This document shows, piece by piece, positions 24,716 through 32,843 of a stretch of DNA of 64,000 nucleotides (its first letter is position 1; every line of letters starts with the position of its first letter). The notes under the pieces were generated by a model, which saw nothing but the letters and a program-made list of their open reading frames with translations, had not been told where the DNA came from and made no database searches. The translations under genes were made by a program, and so were the position numbers. This stretch comes from Dryocola clanedunensis_A (GTDB lineage: Bacteria > Pseudomonadota > Gammaproteobacteria > Enterobacterales > Enterobacteriaceae). The stretch is from the NCBI GenBank assembly GCA_038405435.1, contig JBBYHZ010000006.1, one strand, 5' to 3'.

Positions 24716-25557
24716 TCGAGAACCGTCGCGGGCTGACTTTCTTCAGCCATACCATGCTGATTATCGGCATACTGGCGATCCTGTTCCCGCTGTACGTGGC
24801 GTTCGTCGCCGCTACGCTGGATAACAAAGCCGTGTTTGAAACGCCGATGACGCTGATCCCCGGTGGCCACCTGCTGGAGAACATGGCGTACATCTGGCAA
24901 CACGGCGTGGGGGCGAACAGCGCGCCTTTTGGCCTGATGCTTCTCAACAGCTTCGTGATGGCGCTGGCGATCACCGTGGGCAAAATCACCGTCTCGATGC
25001 TCTCCGCCTTCGCCATCGTCTGGTTCAGGTTCCCGCTGCGCAACCTGTTCTTCTGGATGATTTTTATCACCCTGATGCTGCCGGTTGAAGTGCGGATCTT
25101 CCCGACGGTGGAGGTCATCGCCAGCCTGCACATGCTCGACAGCTACGCGGGCCTGACGCTGCCGCTGATGGCCTCGGCAACCGCCACCTTCCTGTTCCGC
25201 CAGTTCTTTATGACGCTGCCGGACGAGCTGATGGAGGCCGCCCGCATCGACGGCGCGTCGCCGATGCGCTTCCTCCGCGACATCGTGCTGCCGCTGTCAA
25301 AAACCAACCTGGCGGCGCTGTTCGTCATCACCTTTATCTACGGCTGGAACCAGTATTTATGGCCGCTGCTGATTATCAGCGATGTGAACCTCGGCACCGC
25401 GGTGGCAGGCATCAAAGGGATGATGTCGTCCGGCGAAGGCACCACCCAGTGGAACCAGGTGATGGCGGCCATGCTGCTGACCCTGATCCCGCCGGTAATT
25501 ATCGTTTTAGCAATGCAGCGCGCGTTTGTGCGTGGCCTGGTAGACAGTGAGAAATAA
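24712..25557 (+). CDS. ugpE: Glycerol-3-phosphate ABC permease UgpE
   Basis: 281 aa, six membrane helices, MalG-type permease partner of UgpA. The EAA loop is LMEAARIDGASPMRFLRDIVLPLS. It ends RAFVRGLVDSEK, as in the family. Three bases separate its stop from the ugpC ATG. Confidence 0.95.
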   Translation: MIENRRGLTFFSHTMLIIGILAILFPLYVAFVAATLDNKAVFETPMTLIPGGHLLENMAYIWQHGVGANSAPFGLMLLNSFVMALAITVGKITVSMLSAFAIVWFRFPLRNLFFWMIFITLMLPVEVRIFPTVEVIASLHMLDSYAGLTLPLMASATATFLFRQFFMTLPDELMEAARIDGASPMRFLRDIVLPLSKTNLAALFVITFIYGWNQYLWPLLIISDVNLGTAVAGIKGMMSSGEGTTQWNQVMAAMLLTLIPPVIIVLAMQRAFVRGLVDSEK

Positions 25558-25560
25558 CCC

Positions 25561-26646
25561 ATGGCAGGACTGAAATTACAGGCAGTATCCAAGAGCTGGG
25601 ACGGCAAAACCCAGGTGATCCAGCCGCTGACGCTGGACGTGGCGGACGGCGAGTTTATCGTGATGGTCGGCCCTTCCGGCTGCGGGAAGTCCACCCTGCT
25701 GCGCATGGTGGCGGGGCTTGAGCGCGTGACGAGCGGCGATATCTGGATTGACCGCCAGCGCGTCACCGAGATGGAGCCGAAAGAGCGCGGCATCGCAATG
25801 GTATTCCAGAACTACGCGCTCTATCCGCATATGAGCGTGGAAGAGAATATGGCCTGGGGGCTGAAAATTCGCGGCATGGGCAAAGATCATATCCACCAGA
25901 AGGTGCTGGAAGCGGCCCGTATTCTGGAGCTGGATAACCTGCTCAAGCGCCGCCCGCGCGAGCTTTCCGGCGGCCAGCGTCAGCGCGTGGCGATGGGGCG
26001 CGCCATCGTGCGCGATCCGGCCGTGTTCCTCTTCGACGAGCCGCTCTCTAACCTGGATGCCAAACTGCGCGTGCAGATGCGCCTTGAACTACAGCAGCTG
26101 CACCGCCGTCTGAATACCACCAGCCTGTACGTCACCCACGATCAGGTGGAGGCGATGACGCTGGCGCAGCGGGTGATGGTGATGAACAAAGGCGTTGCCG
26201 AGCAGATTGGTACCCCGGTAGAAGTCTACGAGCGCCCGGCAAGCCGCTTCGTGGCGAGCTTTATCGGCTCGCCGGCCATGAACCTGCTGGAAGGGAAAAT
26301 CAGCGTGGACGGCTACCGTTTCGAGATGGAAGGGGGCATTGCGCTGCCGCTGGGCAGCCCGCGATTATCCTGGGCCGGACGGGCTATTACGCTGGGTATC
26401 CGCCCGGAACATATTGCGTTAAGCTCACAATCTGCAGGTGGTATCCCCTGGCGATTAGACACGCTCGAGATGCTCGGCGCAGATAACCTGGCGCACGGGC
26501 GCTGGGGCAAGCAGAAAGTGGTTGTGCGGCTTTCGCACCAGGTCAGGCCGCAGCCGGGCAGCGAGCTGTGGCTGCATCTGCCGGAACAAAATTTGCATTT
26601 CTTTAAAAATGACAGCTTTGACGCAGAAAATGGACAACGTTTATGA
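25561..26646 (+). CDS. ugpC: Glycerol-3-phosphate ABC ATPase UgpC
   Basis: 361 aa MalK-like ATPase. Walker A is GPSGCGKST (37-45), the signature is LSGGQRQRVAMGRA and Walker B is VFLFDEPLSNLD. The C-terminal third is the OB-type regulatory domain (LGIRPEHI motif). It energises UgpAE and can be exchanged with MalK in E. coli. It overlaps the ugpQ start by 4 bp. Confidence 0.95.
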   Translation: MAGLKLQAVSKSWDGKTQVIQPLTLDVADGEFIVMVGPSGCGKSTLLRMVAGLERVTSGDIWIDRQRVTEMEPKERGIAMVFQNYALYPHMSVEENMAWGLKIRGMGKDHIHQKVLEAARILELDNLLKRRPRELSGGQRQRVAMGRAIVRDPAVFLFDEPLSNLDAKLRVQMRLELQQLHRRLNTTSLYVTHDQVEAMTLAQRVMVMNKGVAEQIGTPVEVYERPASRFVASFIGSPAMNLLEGKISVDGYRFEMEGGIALPLGSPRLSWAGRAITLGIRPEHIALSSQSAGGIPWRLDTLEMLGADNLAHGRWGKQKVVVRLSHQVRPQPGSELWLHLPEQNLHFFKNDSFDAENGQRL

Positions 26647-27386
26647 GCAACTGGCCTTACCCTTCCATCGTCGCCCACCGCGGCGGCGGTAAACTGGCGC
26701 CGGAAAATACCCTGGCGGCCATCGACGTCGGCGCGCGCTACGGCCACACGATGATCGAATTCGATGCGAAGCTGTCAAAGGACGGGCAAATCTTCCTCCT
26801 GCACGACGATACGCTTGAGCGCACCAGCAACGGCTGGGGCATTGCGGGGGAGCTGCCGTGGGATCGGCTGCTTAACGTCGATGCGGGAAGCTGGTTTGGC
26901 AGCAGGTTTAAAGGTGAGCCGCTGCCGCTGCTTTCGCAGGTGGCGGAGCGCTGCAGGCTGCACGGCATGATGGCGAATATCGAAATTAAGCCGACCAGCG
27001 GTCTGGAAACCGAGACCGGCAGGGTAATCGCGCTGGCGGCCCGCGAGCTGTGGGCAGGGGAAACGGCACCGCTGCTCTCTTCCTTTGCCATTGAAGCGCT
27101 TGAGGCGGCCCAGACTGCCGCACCGGAGCTGCCGCGAGGCTTGCTGCTGGACGAGTGGCGAGACGACTGGCGCGAGTTGACCAAACGCCTGGCGTGCGTC
27201 TCCATCCATCTGAATCATAAATTGCTGGATGAAGGGCAGGTGCGGGAGCTGAAAGCGGCAGGGCTGCATATTCTGGTGTACACGGTAAACACGCCCCAAC
27301 GAGCAGCGGAACTGCTGCGCTGGGGCGTCGATGCGATTTGCACGGACCGCATTGATGAGATCGGCCCGGACTTTAAAGCTCAATAA
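26643..27386 (+). CDS. ugpQ: Glycerophosphodiester phosphodiesterase UgpQ
   Basis: 247 aa cytoplasmic GDPD-family enzyme that hydrolyses imported glycerophosphodiesters to glycerol-3-phosphate plus an alcohol. Catalytic signatures: VAHRGGGKLAPENT (His12, Glu21) and EFDAKLSKDGQIFLLHDDTLERTSNG with the second His. The metal-binding IEIKP motif follows. Last gene of the ugp operon; it converges on yhhA across a REP. Confidence 0.95.
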   Translation: MSNWPYPSIVAHRGGGKLAPENTLAAIDVGARYGHTMIEFDAKLSKDGQIFLLHDDTLERTSNGWGIAGELPWDRLLNVDAGSWFGSRFKGEPLPLLSQVAERCRLHGMMANIEIKPTSGLETETGRVIALAARELWAGETAPLLSSFAIEALEAAQTAAPELPRGLLLDEWRDDWRELTKRLACVSIHLNHKLLDEGQVRELKAAGLHILVYTVNTPQRAAELLRWGVDAICTDRIDEIGPDFKAQ

Positions 27387-27389
27387 CGC

Positions 27390-27426
27390 GTAGGGTGGAT
27401 AAGCGAGCATTCGCGCCATCCACCAC
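27390..27426. repeat. REP-type palindrome between ugpQ and yhhA
   Basis: GTAGGGTGGATAAGCG ... GCGCCATCCACCAC: arms GTGGAT/ATCCAC in the GTAGGGTGGAT repeat family of this window. Probably also the shared 3' end of the two convergent genes. Confidence 0.75.
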
Positions 27427-27431
27427 GATCG

Positions 27432-27869
27432 TTAAGGCCCAATCGTTTTCAACGGAATATTAGGCTGCGTCATGCTGGAATTATTCTGGTTCAGCATGCT
27501 GCCGTTGGCCTTCGGCTGTAGCATATGCTCCTGCTGAACCGAGGTCCCCCCGCTACTCAGCATCCCTCCATTAGTATTCGGCAGCATCTGTTGCCCGCCG
27601 GTATTTAACTCACCCGGCTGCGAACTCAGCACCCGCTGCGAATTATTGTTGATCTGCGATTCAAGCTGCTGCTGCTGAACCCGGTTCTGGGTTTGCAGCT
27701 GCTGGTTGAGCATCCCTTTCTGCTGGATTTGCTGCGACTGCATCTGCGTCTGCATCCGCTGGTGGGTCGGGTTCTGGTAATCCGGCAGGTTTGGGTTATT
27801 CATGGTATTGAGCGGCTGTGCAAGACTGACAAAAGGCAGCAGGGCCGTCAGGAGCAATAGTTTTTTCAT
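27432..27869 (-). CDS. yhhA: YhhA family secreted Gln-rich protein (DUF2756)
   Basis: 145 aa. The start is MKKLLLLTALLPFVSLAQP, a Sec signal peptide cleaved near SLA-Q; eight upstream codons in frame are not needed. The mature protein is low-complexity, dominated by Gln, Asn and Met (for example QTQNRVQQQQLESQ), and is probably disordered in the periplasm. It corresponds to E. coli YhhA in position and composition. Function unknown. Confidence 0.82.
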   Translation of the reverse strand: MKKLLLLTALLPFVSLAQPLNTMNNPNLPDYQNPTHQRMQTQMQSQQIQQKGMLNQQLQTQNRVQQQQLESQINNNSQRVLSSQPGELNTGGQQMLPNTNGGMLSSGGTSVQQEHMLQPKANGSMLNQNNSSMTQPNIPLKTIGP

Positions 27870-28001
27870 GTTTACCTCCTCCGTTGGGGGCATCCTCTAA
27901 GTTTACTCGGTTTCCGTCACAGCGATGGTTATTTAGGATTTATAGACCAGGATTATGTGGTCTTGTAGGTGGTGATCCCCCTGAACATGGAGAAAAAAGC
28001 G

Positions 28002-29756
28002 ATGAAAACGTTGATTACCTTCTGGATTAAAACAAGGCGATGGATTGCCATTCCTGCACTGATGATGAGCCTCTGTTTGACCGCCGGGGCCGCGCCTCCA
28101 CCCGTCTCCTATGGCGTTGAAACTGATATTTATCACCCTGTGCGTGCTGAACACGGCATGGTTGCCACCGTTGACGCGCTGGCAACCCAGGTTGGCGTTG
28201 ATATTCTTAAACAGGGCGGTAACGCGGTGGATGCCGCCGTTGCGGTGGGCTACGCGCTGGCGGTCACCCATCCGCAGGCCGGTAACCTGGGCGGCGGGGG
28301 CTTTATGCTGCTGCGCACTAAGGACGGTAAAACAACCGCCATCGATTTCCGTGAAATGGCACCGGAAAAGGCATCCCGCGACATGTTCCTTGATCAGCAG
28401 GGGAATGCCGACAGTAAAAAATCTCTTACCTCTCCACTCGCTTCCGGCACGCCGGGCACGGTCGCCGGTTTCTCTCTGGCGCTGGAAAAGTACGGCACTA
28501 TGCCGCTGAACAAGGTCATACAGCCCGCGTTTAAGCTGGCGCGTGAGGGTTATATCGTTAACGAGGCGCTGGCAGACGATCTCAAACAGTACGGCTCAGA
28601 AGTGCTGCCCAGCCATGAAAACAGCAGGGCCATCTTCTGGAAGAAAGACGGTAGCCTGCTGCAAAAGGGCGACAGGTTAATACAGGCGAATCTTGCCAAA
28701 AGCCTCGAGCTGATTGCCGAAAACGGCCCGGATGCCTTCTATAAAGGCCCGATTGCCGACCAGATCGCCGAAGAAATGGCGAAGAGCGGCGGGTTAATCA
28801 GCAAAGCCGATCTGGCAAATTACAAAGCCGTGGAGCGTAAGCCCATCAGCGGTGAGTACCGCGGCTACGAAGTTTATTCCATGCCGCCGCCGTCCTCCGG
28901 CGGGATCCACATCGTGCAGATCCTGAATATCCTGGAAAACTTCGACCTCGCGAAATACGGCTTCGGCAGCGCCGACGCGATGCAGCTGGTAGCCGAGGCG
29001 GAAAAATACGCTTACGCCGACCGTTCGGAATATCTGGGCGACCCCGACTTCGTCAAAGTGCCGTGGCAGGCGCTGACCAGCAAGGCGTACGCCAAATCCC
29101 TGGCGGAGAAAATCGACGTCAACAAGGCGCGCCCGTCGAGCGACATCAAGCCGGGCAGGCTCGCGCCGTATGAAAGCAACCAGACCACGCACTTCTCGGT
29201 GGTGGATAAAGACGGTAACGCCGTCGCCGTGACCTACACGCTGAACACCAACTTCGGCAGCGGCATCGTGGCGGGCAACACCGGTATCCTGATGAACAAC
29301 CAGATGGACGATTTCTCCGCGAAGCCGGGCGTGCCGAACGTTTATGGGCTGGTGGGCGGCGACGCCAACGCGGTGGGGCCGCATAAGCGTCCGCTGTCGT
29401 CGATGTCGCCCACGATTGTGGTAAAAGATGGCAAGACCTGGCTGGTCACCGGCAGCCCCGGCGGCAGCCGTATTATCACCACCGTGCTGCAAATGGTGAT
29501 TAACACCATCGATTTCGGGATGAACGTCGCCGAAGCGACCAACGCGCCGCGCTTCCACCATCAGTGGCTGCTGGACGAGCTGCGGGTGGAGAAGGGCTTT
29601 AGCCCGGACACGCTGAAGCTGTTGGGTGAGAAGGGGCAAAAGGTCGTGGTGAAGGAAGCGATGGGCAGCACGCAAAGCATTATGATTGCGCCGGACGGCA
29701 AGCTTTACGGTGCCTCTGACCCGCGTACGGTTGAGGATTTGACTGAGGGGTATTGA
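28002..29756 (+). CDS. ggt: Gamma-glutamyltranspeptidase
   Basis: 584 aa periplasmic enzyme that cleaves glutathione and other gamma-glutamyl compounds. The ATG at 28002 is chosen because GGAG lies nine bases upstream and a basic signal peptide follows (KTRRWIAIPALMMSLCLTAGAA); a GTG and an ATG upstream would lengthen it oddly. The precursor self-cleaves before the catalytic Thr of NQTTHFSVV, here Thr395, giving large and small subunits. The substrate loop PPPSSGGIH and the oxyanion motif GSPGGSRIITT are intact. Confidence 0.95.
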   Translation: MKTLITFWIKTRRWIAIPALMMSLCLTAGAAPPPVSYGVETDIYHPVRAEHGMVATVDALATQVGVDILKQGGNAVDAAVAVGYALAVTHPQAGNLGGGGFMLLRTKDGKTTAIDFREMAPEKASRDMFLDQQGNADSKKSLTSPLASGTPGTVAGFSLALEKYGTMPLNKVIQPAFKLAREGYIVNEALADDLKQYGSEVLPSHENSRAIFWKKDGSLLQKGDRLIQANLAKSLELIAENGPDAFYKGPIADQIAEEMAKSGGLISKADLANYKAVERKPISGEYRGYEVYSMPPPSSGGIHIVQILNILENFDLAKYGFGSADAMQLVAEAEKYAYADRSEYLGDPDFVKVPWQALTSKAYAKSLAEKIDVNKARPSSDIKPGRLAPYESNQTTHFSVVDKDGNAVAVTYTLNTNFGSGIVAGNTGILMNNQMDDFSAKPGVPNVYGLVGGDANAVGPHKRPLSSMSPTIVVKDGKTWLVTGSPGGSRIITTVLQMVINTIDFGMNVAEATNAPRFHHQWLLDELRVEKGFSPDTLKLLGEKGQKVVVKEAMGSTQSIMIAPDGKLYGASDPRTVEDLTEGY

Positions 29757-29761
29757 GCTGT

Positions 29762-29839
29762 GGCGGTGGATGGCGCTCGCGCTTATCCACCCTACGAATC
29801 AAAGCGGTAGGGCGGATAAGCGCAGGCGCCATCCGCCAT
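29762..29839. repeat. Two REP units between ggt and yhhY
   Basis: GGCGGTGGATGGCGCTCGCG... ending TATCCACCCTAC (29762-29795) and GTAGGGCGGATAAGCGCAGG... ending CATCCGCC (29807-29838) are arranged head to head between the convergent genes. Confidence 0.8.
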
Positions 29840-29850
29840 TTCCCTCCAGC

Positions 29851-30348
29851 CTAGACCGGCTTCAGCCGCGCCATAAAGTGCGCATCCACATACTTCCCGT
29901 CGCGCAGGCCGAAGTTTCTGCCGGTGCCTTCCACTTCGAAGCCAAACTTACGGTACACCGCCAGCGCCGGTGCGTTATCGGTGAACACCGTCAGCTCTAT
30001 ACGGTCAATACGCAGCCAGTTGTCGCACAGGTCGGTCATCGCGGCCATTAACGCGCTGGCCACGCCTCTACCGTGAAAGTTGCTGTCCACGCCCATCCCG
30101 AAGGTGGCGACGTGGCTGCGGCGCGGGGACGGCTCAACCGTCAGCATCAGCTGGCCGACGACTTTGCCGTCGATACAGGCGACAAGATTGCGGCTGCCCG
30201 GTTTAGGCTCCGCTATGCGATCCACCCACATTTTTAGAGGGGTATGAGGGATCTGTAGCGTGTCGCGCTGCGGCGTCGGCTGGCTGTAAATTTGATGCAG
30301 GGCTTCCGCATCGCCAATTTCTGCGTGGCGCACTACGATTTCACTCAT
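29851..30348 (-). CDS. yhhY: GNAT acetyltransferase YhhY (AaaT)
   Basis: 165 aa, matching E. coli YhhY, a GNAT N-acetyltransferase shown to acetylate free amino acids such as Phe and Met. Acetyl-CoA-binding motif: VDSNFHGRGVASALMAAM. It lies beside ryhB, as in E. coli, on the opposite strand. The start MSEIVVRHAEIGDAEAL is the conserved one. Confidence 0.9.
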   Translation of the reverse strand: MSEIVVRHAEIGDAEALHQIYSQPTPQRDTLQIPHTPLKMWVDRIAEPKPGSRNLVACIDGKVVGQLMLTVEPSPRRSHVATFGMGVDSNFHGRGVASALMAAMTDLCDNWLRIDRIELTVFTDNAPALAVYRKFGFEVEGTGRNFGLRDGKYVDAHFMARLKPV

Positions 30349-30434
30349 CCTTTTATCCTCAATGGGTTAGTTAAACCCTTTAAACATCATTGACTTTGTT
30401 TGTGAAGTCAACGGCACATTTTTTCAAATTAAGC

Positions 30435-30468
30435 TTTACAAGTGCGAATGATAATGATTATTATTGCC
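30435..30468 (+). promoter_or_regulatory. ryhB promoter with Fur box
   Basis: -35 TTTACA (30435-30440), 18-bp spacer, -10 TATTAT (30459-30464). A Fur-type site GATAATGATTATTATTG starts at 30450 and covers the -10, fitting repression by Fe-Fur and induction at low iron. Confidence 0.85.
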
Positions 30469-30470
30469 AT

Positions 30471-30566
30471 GCGTTCAGGGGAGACCCTTACGGAGACAAC
30501 CTGAAAGCACGACATTGCTCACATTGCTTCCAGTATTACTTAGCCAGCCGGGTGCTGGCTTTTTTT
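30471..30566 (+). ncRNA. ryhB: Small regulatory RNA RyhB
   Basis: About 96 nt. From 30511 on it is the same as E. coli RyhB as I recall it: CTGAAAGCACGACATTGCTC and CACATTGCTTCCAGTATTAC, then the terminator AGCCAGCCGGGTGCTGGCT with a T-run. The 5' stem-loop has diverged (GCGTTCAGGGGAGACCC). RyhB pairs with mRNAs of iron-using proteins with Hfq and triggers their decay under iron limitation. It lies between yhhY and yhhX, the same place as in E. coli, and has a Fur box. Confidence 0.95.
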
Positions 30567-30575
30567 TTAGACTTC

Positions 30576-30682
30576 TTATTTGAAGCTGTAGCTGCGTTGG
30601 CTGCACTCTCTCACCCGAATCACTTACATAAGTAAGCTCATCGGGACTCGCTCCCTGGCCGCCTTGCTACAACTCCAAATAA
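30576..30682. repeat. ERIC (IRU) element
   Basis: The core TCACTTACATAAGTAAGCTC with flanking CTCACCCGA/TCGGGACTCG is the central palindrome of enterobacterial repetitive intergenic consensus elements. Outer arms TTATTTGAAGCTGTAGC (30576-30592) and GCTACAACTCCAAATAA (30666-30682) pair, so the whole 107 bp can fold into one long hairpin. TGCGTTGGCTGC and CTGGCCGCCTT are further ERIC landmarks. It begins about 8 bp after the ryhB T-run. Confidence 0.9.
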
Positions 30683-30724
30683 TTTGTCTAAAATATATGT
30701 AATTTTTCAAAAGGTTAATTTTTT

Positions 30725-30814
30725 CGTAGGGTGGATAAGCGCCAGCGCCATCCACCACAGAGTGCCATGAGACAGCGGTTTCGTAGGGTGGATAAGCGCC
30801 AGCGCCATCCACCA
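30725..30814. repeat. Two direct REP units upstream of yhhX
   Basis: CGTAGGGTGGATAAGCGCCA... ending GCGCCATCCACCA occurs at 30725-30757 and again at 30782-30814, period 57 bp, with almost identical sequence. They lie 70-150 bp before the yhhX start, so the yhhX promoter is either between or after them. Confidence 0.8.
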
Positions 30815-30881
30815 AAAATGCATGCCATCCGCAGCCGAATGCAGTAGGGTTAAGGCAATTCAAAGTCAAAAGGACGAAGCA

Positions 30882-31919
30882 ATGACCCTCCACTGCGCTT
30901 TTATTGGTTTTGGCAAAAGCACCACCCGCTACCATCTTCCTTACGTTCTGGTTCGCAAAGACAAATTCCACGTCGCCCACATCTATCGTCGTCATGAAAA
31001 GCCGGACGTCGAGCGGCAGCCGCAGTACGAACATATCCATTTCACCAGCGATCTGGACGAGGTGCTGAACGACCCGCAGGTGAAGCTGGTGGTGGTCTGC
31101 ACCCATCAGGACAGCCACTTCGACTACGCGAAGAAGGCGCTGGAAGCCGGTAAAAATGTGCTGGTGGAAAAGCCGTTTACCCCAACGTTAAAAGAAGCCA
31201 AAGAGCTGTTCGAGCTGGCGCGCGCCAAAGGGCTGACCGTTTCGCCTTATCAGAACCGCCGCTTTGACTCCTGCTTCCTGACGATGAAAAAGGCCATCGA
31301 AAGCGGCAAGCTGGGCACGATTGTAGAGGTGGAAAGCCATTTCGATATGTACCGCCCGGAGGCGGCAACGACGCCTGGCCTGCCTGCCGACGGCGCGTTC
31401 TACGGCCTGGGCGTACACACCATGGACCAGATTATCTCGCTGTTTGGCCGCCCGGACCACGTCGCCTATGACATCCGCAGCCTGCGCAATAAGGCCAACC
31501 CTGACGACACCTTCGAGGCCCAGCTCTTCTATGGCGATCTCAAAGCCATCGTGAAAACCAGCCACCTGGTGAAAATCGATTATCCGAAGTTTATCGTCCA
31601 CGGCAGCAAAGGCTCTTTTGTTAAATACGGTATCGACCAGCAGGAAACCAGCCTTAAGGCGTACATCATGCCGGGTGAGCCGGGCTTTGCGGCAGACAGC
31701 AGCGTCGGCGTGCTGGAGTACGTTAACGATGCTGGTGAGACCGTGCGTGAAGAGATGAAGCCGGAGCAGGGCGACTATGGCCGCGTGTACGACGCGCTGT
31801 ATGAAACCATCCTCAACGGTAAGCCTAATTTCGTCAGTGAATCTGAAGCATTAACCAACCTTGAGATCCTCGAACGCGGCTTTGAACAGGCTTCCCCTTC
31901 AACGGTGACGCTGGCTTAA
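30882..31919 (+). CDS. yhhX: Gfo/Idh/MocA-family oxidoreductase YhhX
   Basis: 345 aa NAD(P)-dependent oxidoreductase family member. The Rossmann motif is in CAFIGFGKSTTRYHLPYV, the family motif EKPF is in VLVEKPFTPTLKEAKEL, and GLGVHTMDQIISLFG holds the usual catalytic-region His. The start ATG at 30882 follows AGGACGAAGC; 20 upstream codons in the frame run through a REP and are rejected. The substrate is unknown. Position next to ryhB is as in E. coli. Confidence 0.9.
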   Translation: MTLHCAFIGFGKSTTRYHLPYVLVRKDKFHVAHIYRRHEKPDVERQPQYEHIHFTSDLDEVLNDPQVKLVVVCTHQDSHFDYAKKALEAGKNVLVEKPFTPTLKEAKELFELARAKGLTVSPYQNRRFDSCFLTMKKAIESGKLGTIVEVESHFDMYRPEAATTPGLPADGAFYGLGVHTMDQIISLFGRPDHVAYDIRSLRNKANPDDTFEAQLFYGDLKAIVKTSHLVKIDYPKFIVHGSKGSFVKYGIDQQETSLKAYIMPGEPGFAADSSVGVLEYVNDAGETVREEMKPEQGDYGRVYDALYETILNGKPNFVSESEALTNLEILERGFEQASPSTVTLA

Positions 31920-31930
31920 CCCTCTCCGCT

Positions 31931-31970
31931 GACGCCTCAAACTCGTTCATATTTTTTGAACAGAGGCGTC
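31931..31970. repeat. Nested inverted repeat upstream of yhhW
   Basis: GACGCCT (31931) pairs with AGGCGTC (31964), and inside it GTTCA (31945) pairs with TGAAC (31957). The outer copies also form an imperfect direct repeat ending in TCAAAC. It is 75-115 bp before the pirin gene. It may be an operator or a weak terminator of yhhX; no T-run is placed for the outer stem. Confidence 0.45.
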
Positions 31971-32043
31971 AAACTTCACCCTCTATGATCTCCTCCGCTT
32001 CGGGTCCACACTTACTCCATCAAACGAATCGAGGAGAAGTGAA

Positions 32044-32739
32044 ATGATCTACTTAAGAAAAGCCGAAGAACGTGGTCACGCAAATCATGGTTGGTTGGAC
32101 AGCTGGCACACCTTCTCTTTTGCCAACTATTACGACGCCAACTATATGGGATTCTCCGCGCTGCGCGTCATTAACGAAGACGTGGTTGCAGCCGGTGAAG
32201 GCTTCGGGACCCACCCGCACAAGGACATGGAAATCCTGACCTACGTGCTGGAAGGGGCGGTGGCGCACCGGGACAGCATGGGCAACGAAGAGAAAGTGCC
32301 TGCCGGTGAGTTTCAGATTATGAGCGCCGGGACGGGGATCACCCACTCCGAGTACAACCCGAGCAAAACCGAGCGTCTGCGCCTGTACCAGATCTGGATC
32401 ATTCCAGAAAAAACCGGCATCACGCCGCGCTACGATCAGCGCCGTTTTGATGCGCCGCAGGGCCGCCAGCTGGTGCTCTCTCCGGACGCTCGTGACGGTT
32501 CGCTGAAGGTGAATCAGGATATGGAGCTGTCACGCTGGGCGCTGGCGAAAGACGAGCAGTCTGTTTATCAGGTTCCGGCCAACCGCCGCATCTGGATCCA
32601 GGTTGTTAAAGGCGACGTGTCCATTAACGGCACGCAGGCAAAAACCAGCGATGCGGTTGCCGTGTGGGATGAGCAGGCAATTTCTGTGCACGCCAACGAA
32701 GCGAGCGAGATACTGCTGTTTGATTTACCGCCAGTATAA
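32044..32739 (+). CDS. yhhW: Pirin family protein, quercetin 2,3-dioxygenase type
   Basis: 231 aa bicupin, equal in length to E. coli YhhW, which has quercetinase activity in vitro. The metal ligands of the N-terminal cupin are all present: His57 and His59 in GTHPHKDME, and His101 and Glu103 in ITHSEYNP. The C-terminal cupin is degenerate, as usual. ATG is preceded by GAGGAG. It lies between yhhX and gntR. Confidence 0.92.
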   Translation: MIYLRKAEERGHANHGWLDSWHTFSFANYYDANYMGFSALRVINEDVVAAGEGFGTHPHKDMEILTYVLEGAVAHRDSMGNEEKVPAGEFQIMSAGTGITHSEYNPSKTERLRLYQIWIIPEKTGITPRYDQRRFDAPQGRQLVLSPDARDGSLKVNQDMELSRWALAKDEQSVYQVPANRRIWIQVVKGDVSINGTQAKTSDAVAVWDEQAISVHANEASEILLFDLPPV

Positions 32740-32843
32740 AAAACTCGTTAGTTACCGGTCACAACCTTCCTCTTAAACAGGGGAAGGTTGTGCTTTGTCC
32801 GTGCTAAACTTCGGCGTCATTGTTGAGGAAGCGCGCGCGGAAT

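Noticed and set aside
30624..31118. Open frame of 164 codons antisense across the ERIC, REPs and start of yhhX
   Set aside because: The protein has a repeated segment that is only the translated REP units, and it overlaps the well-supported yhhX.
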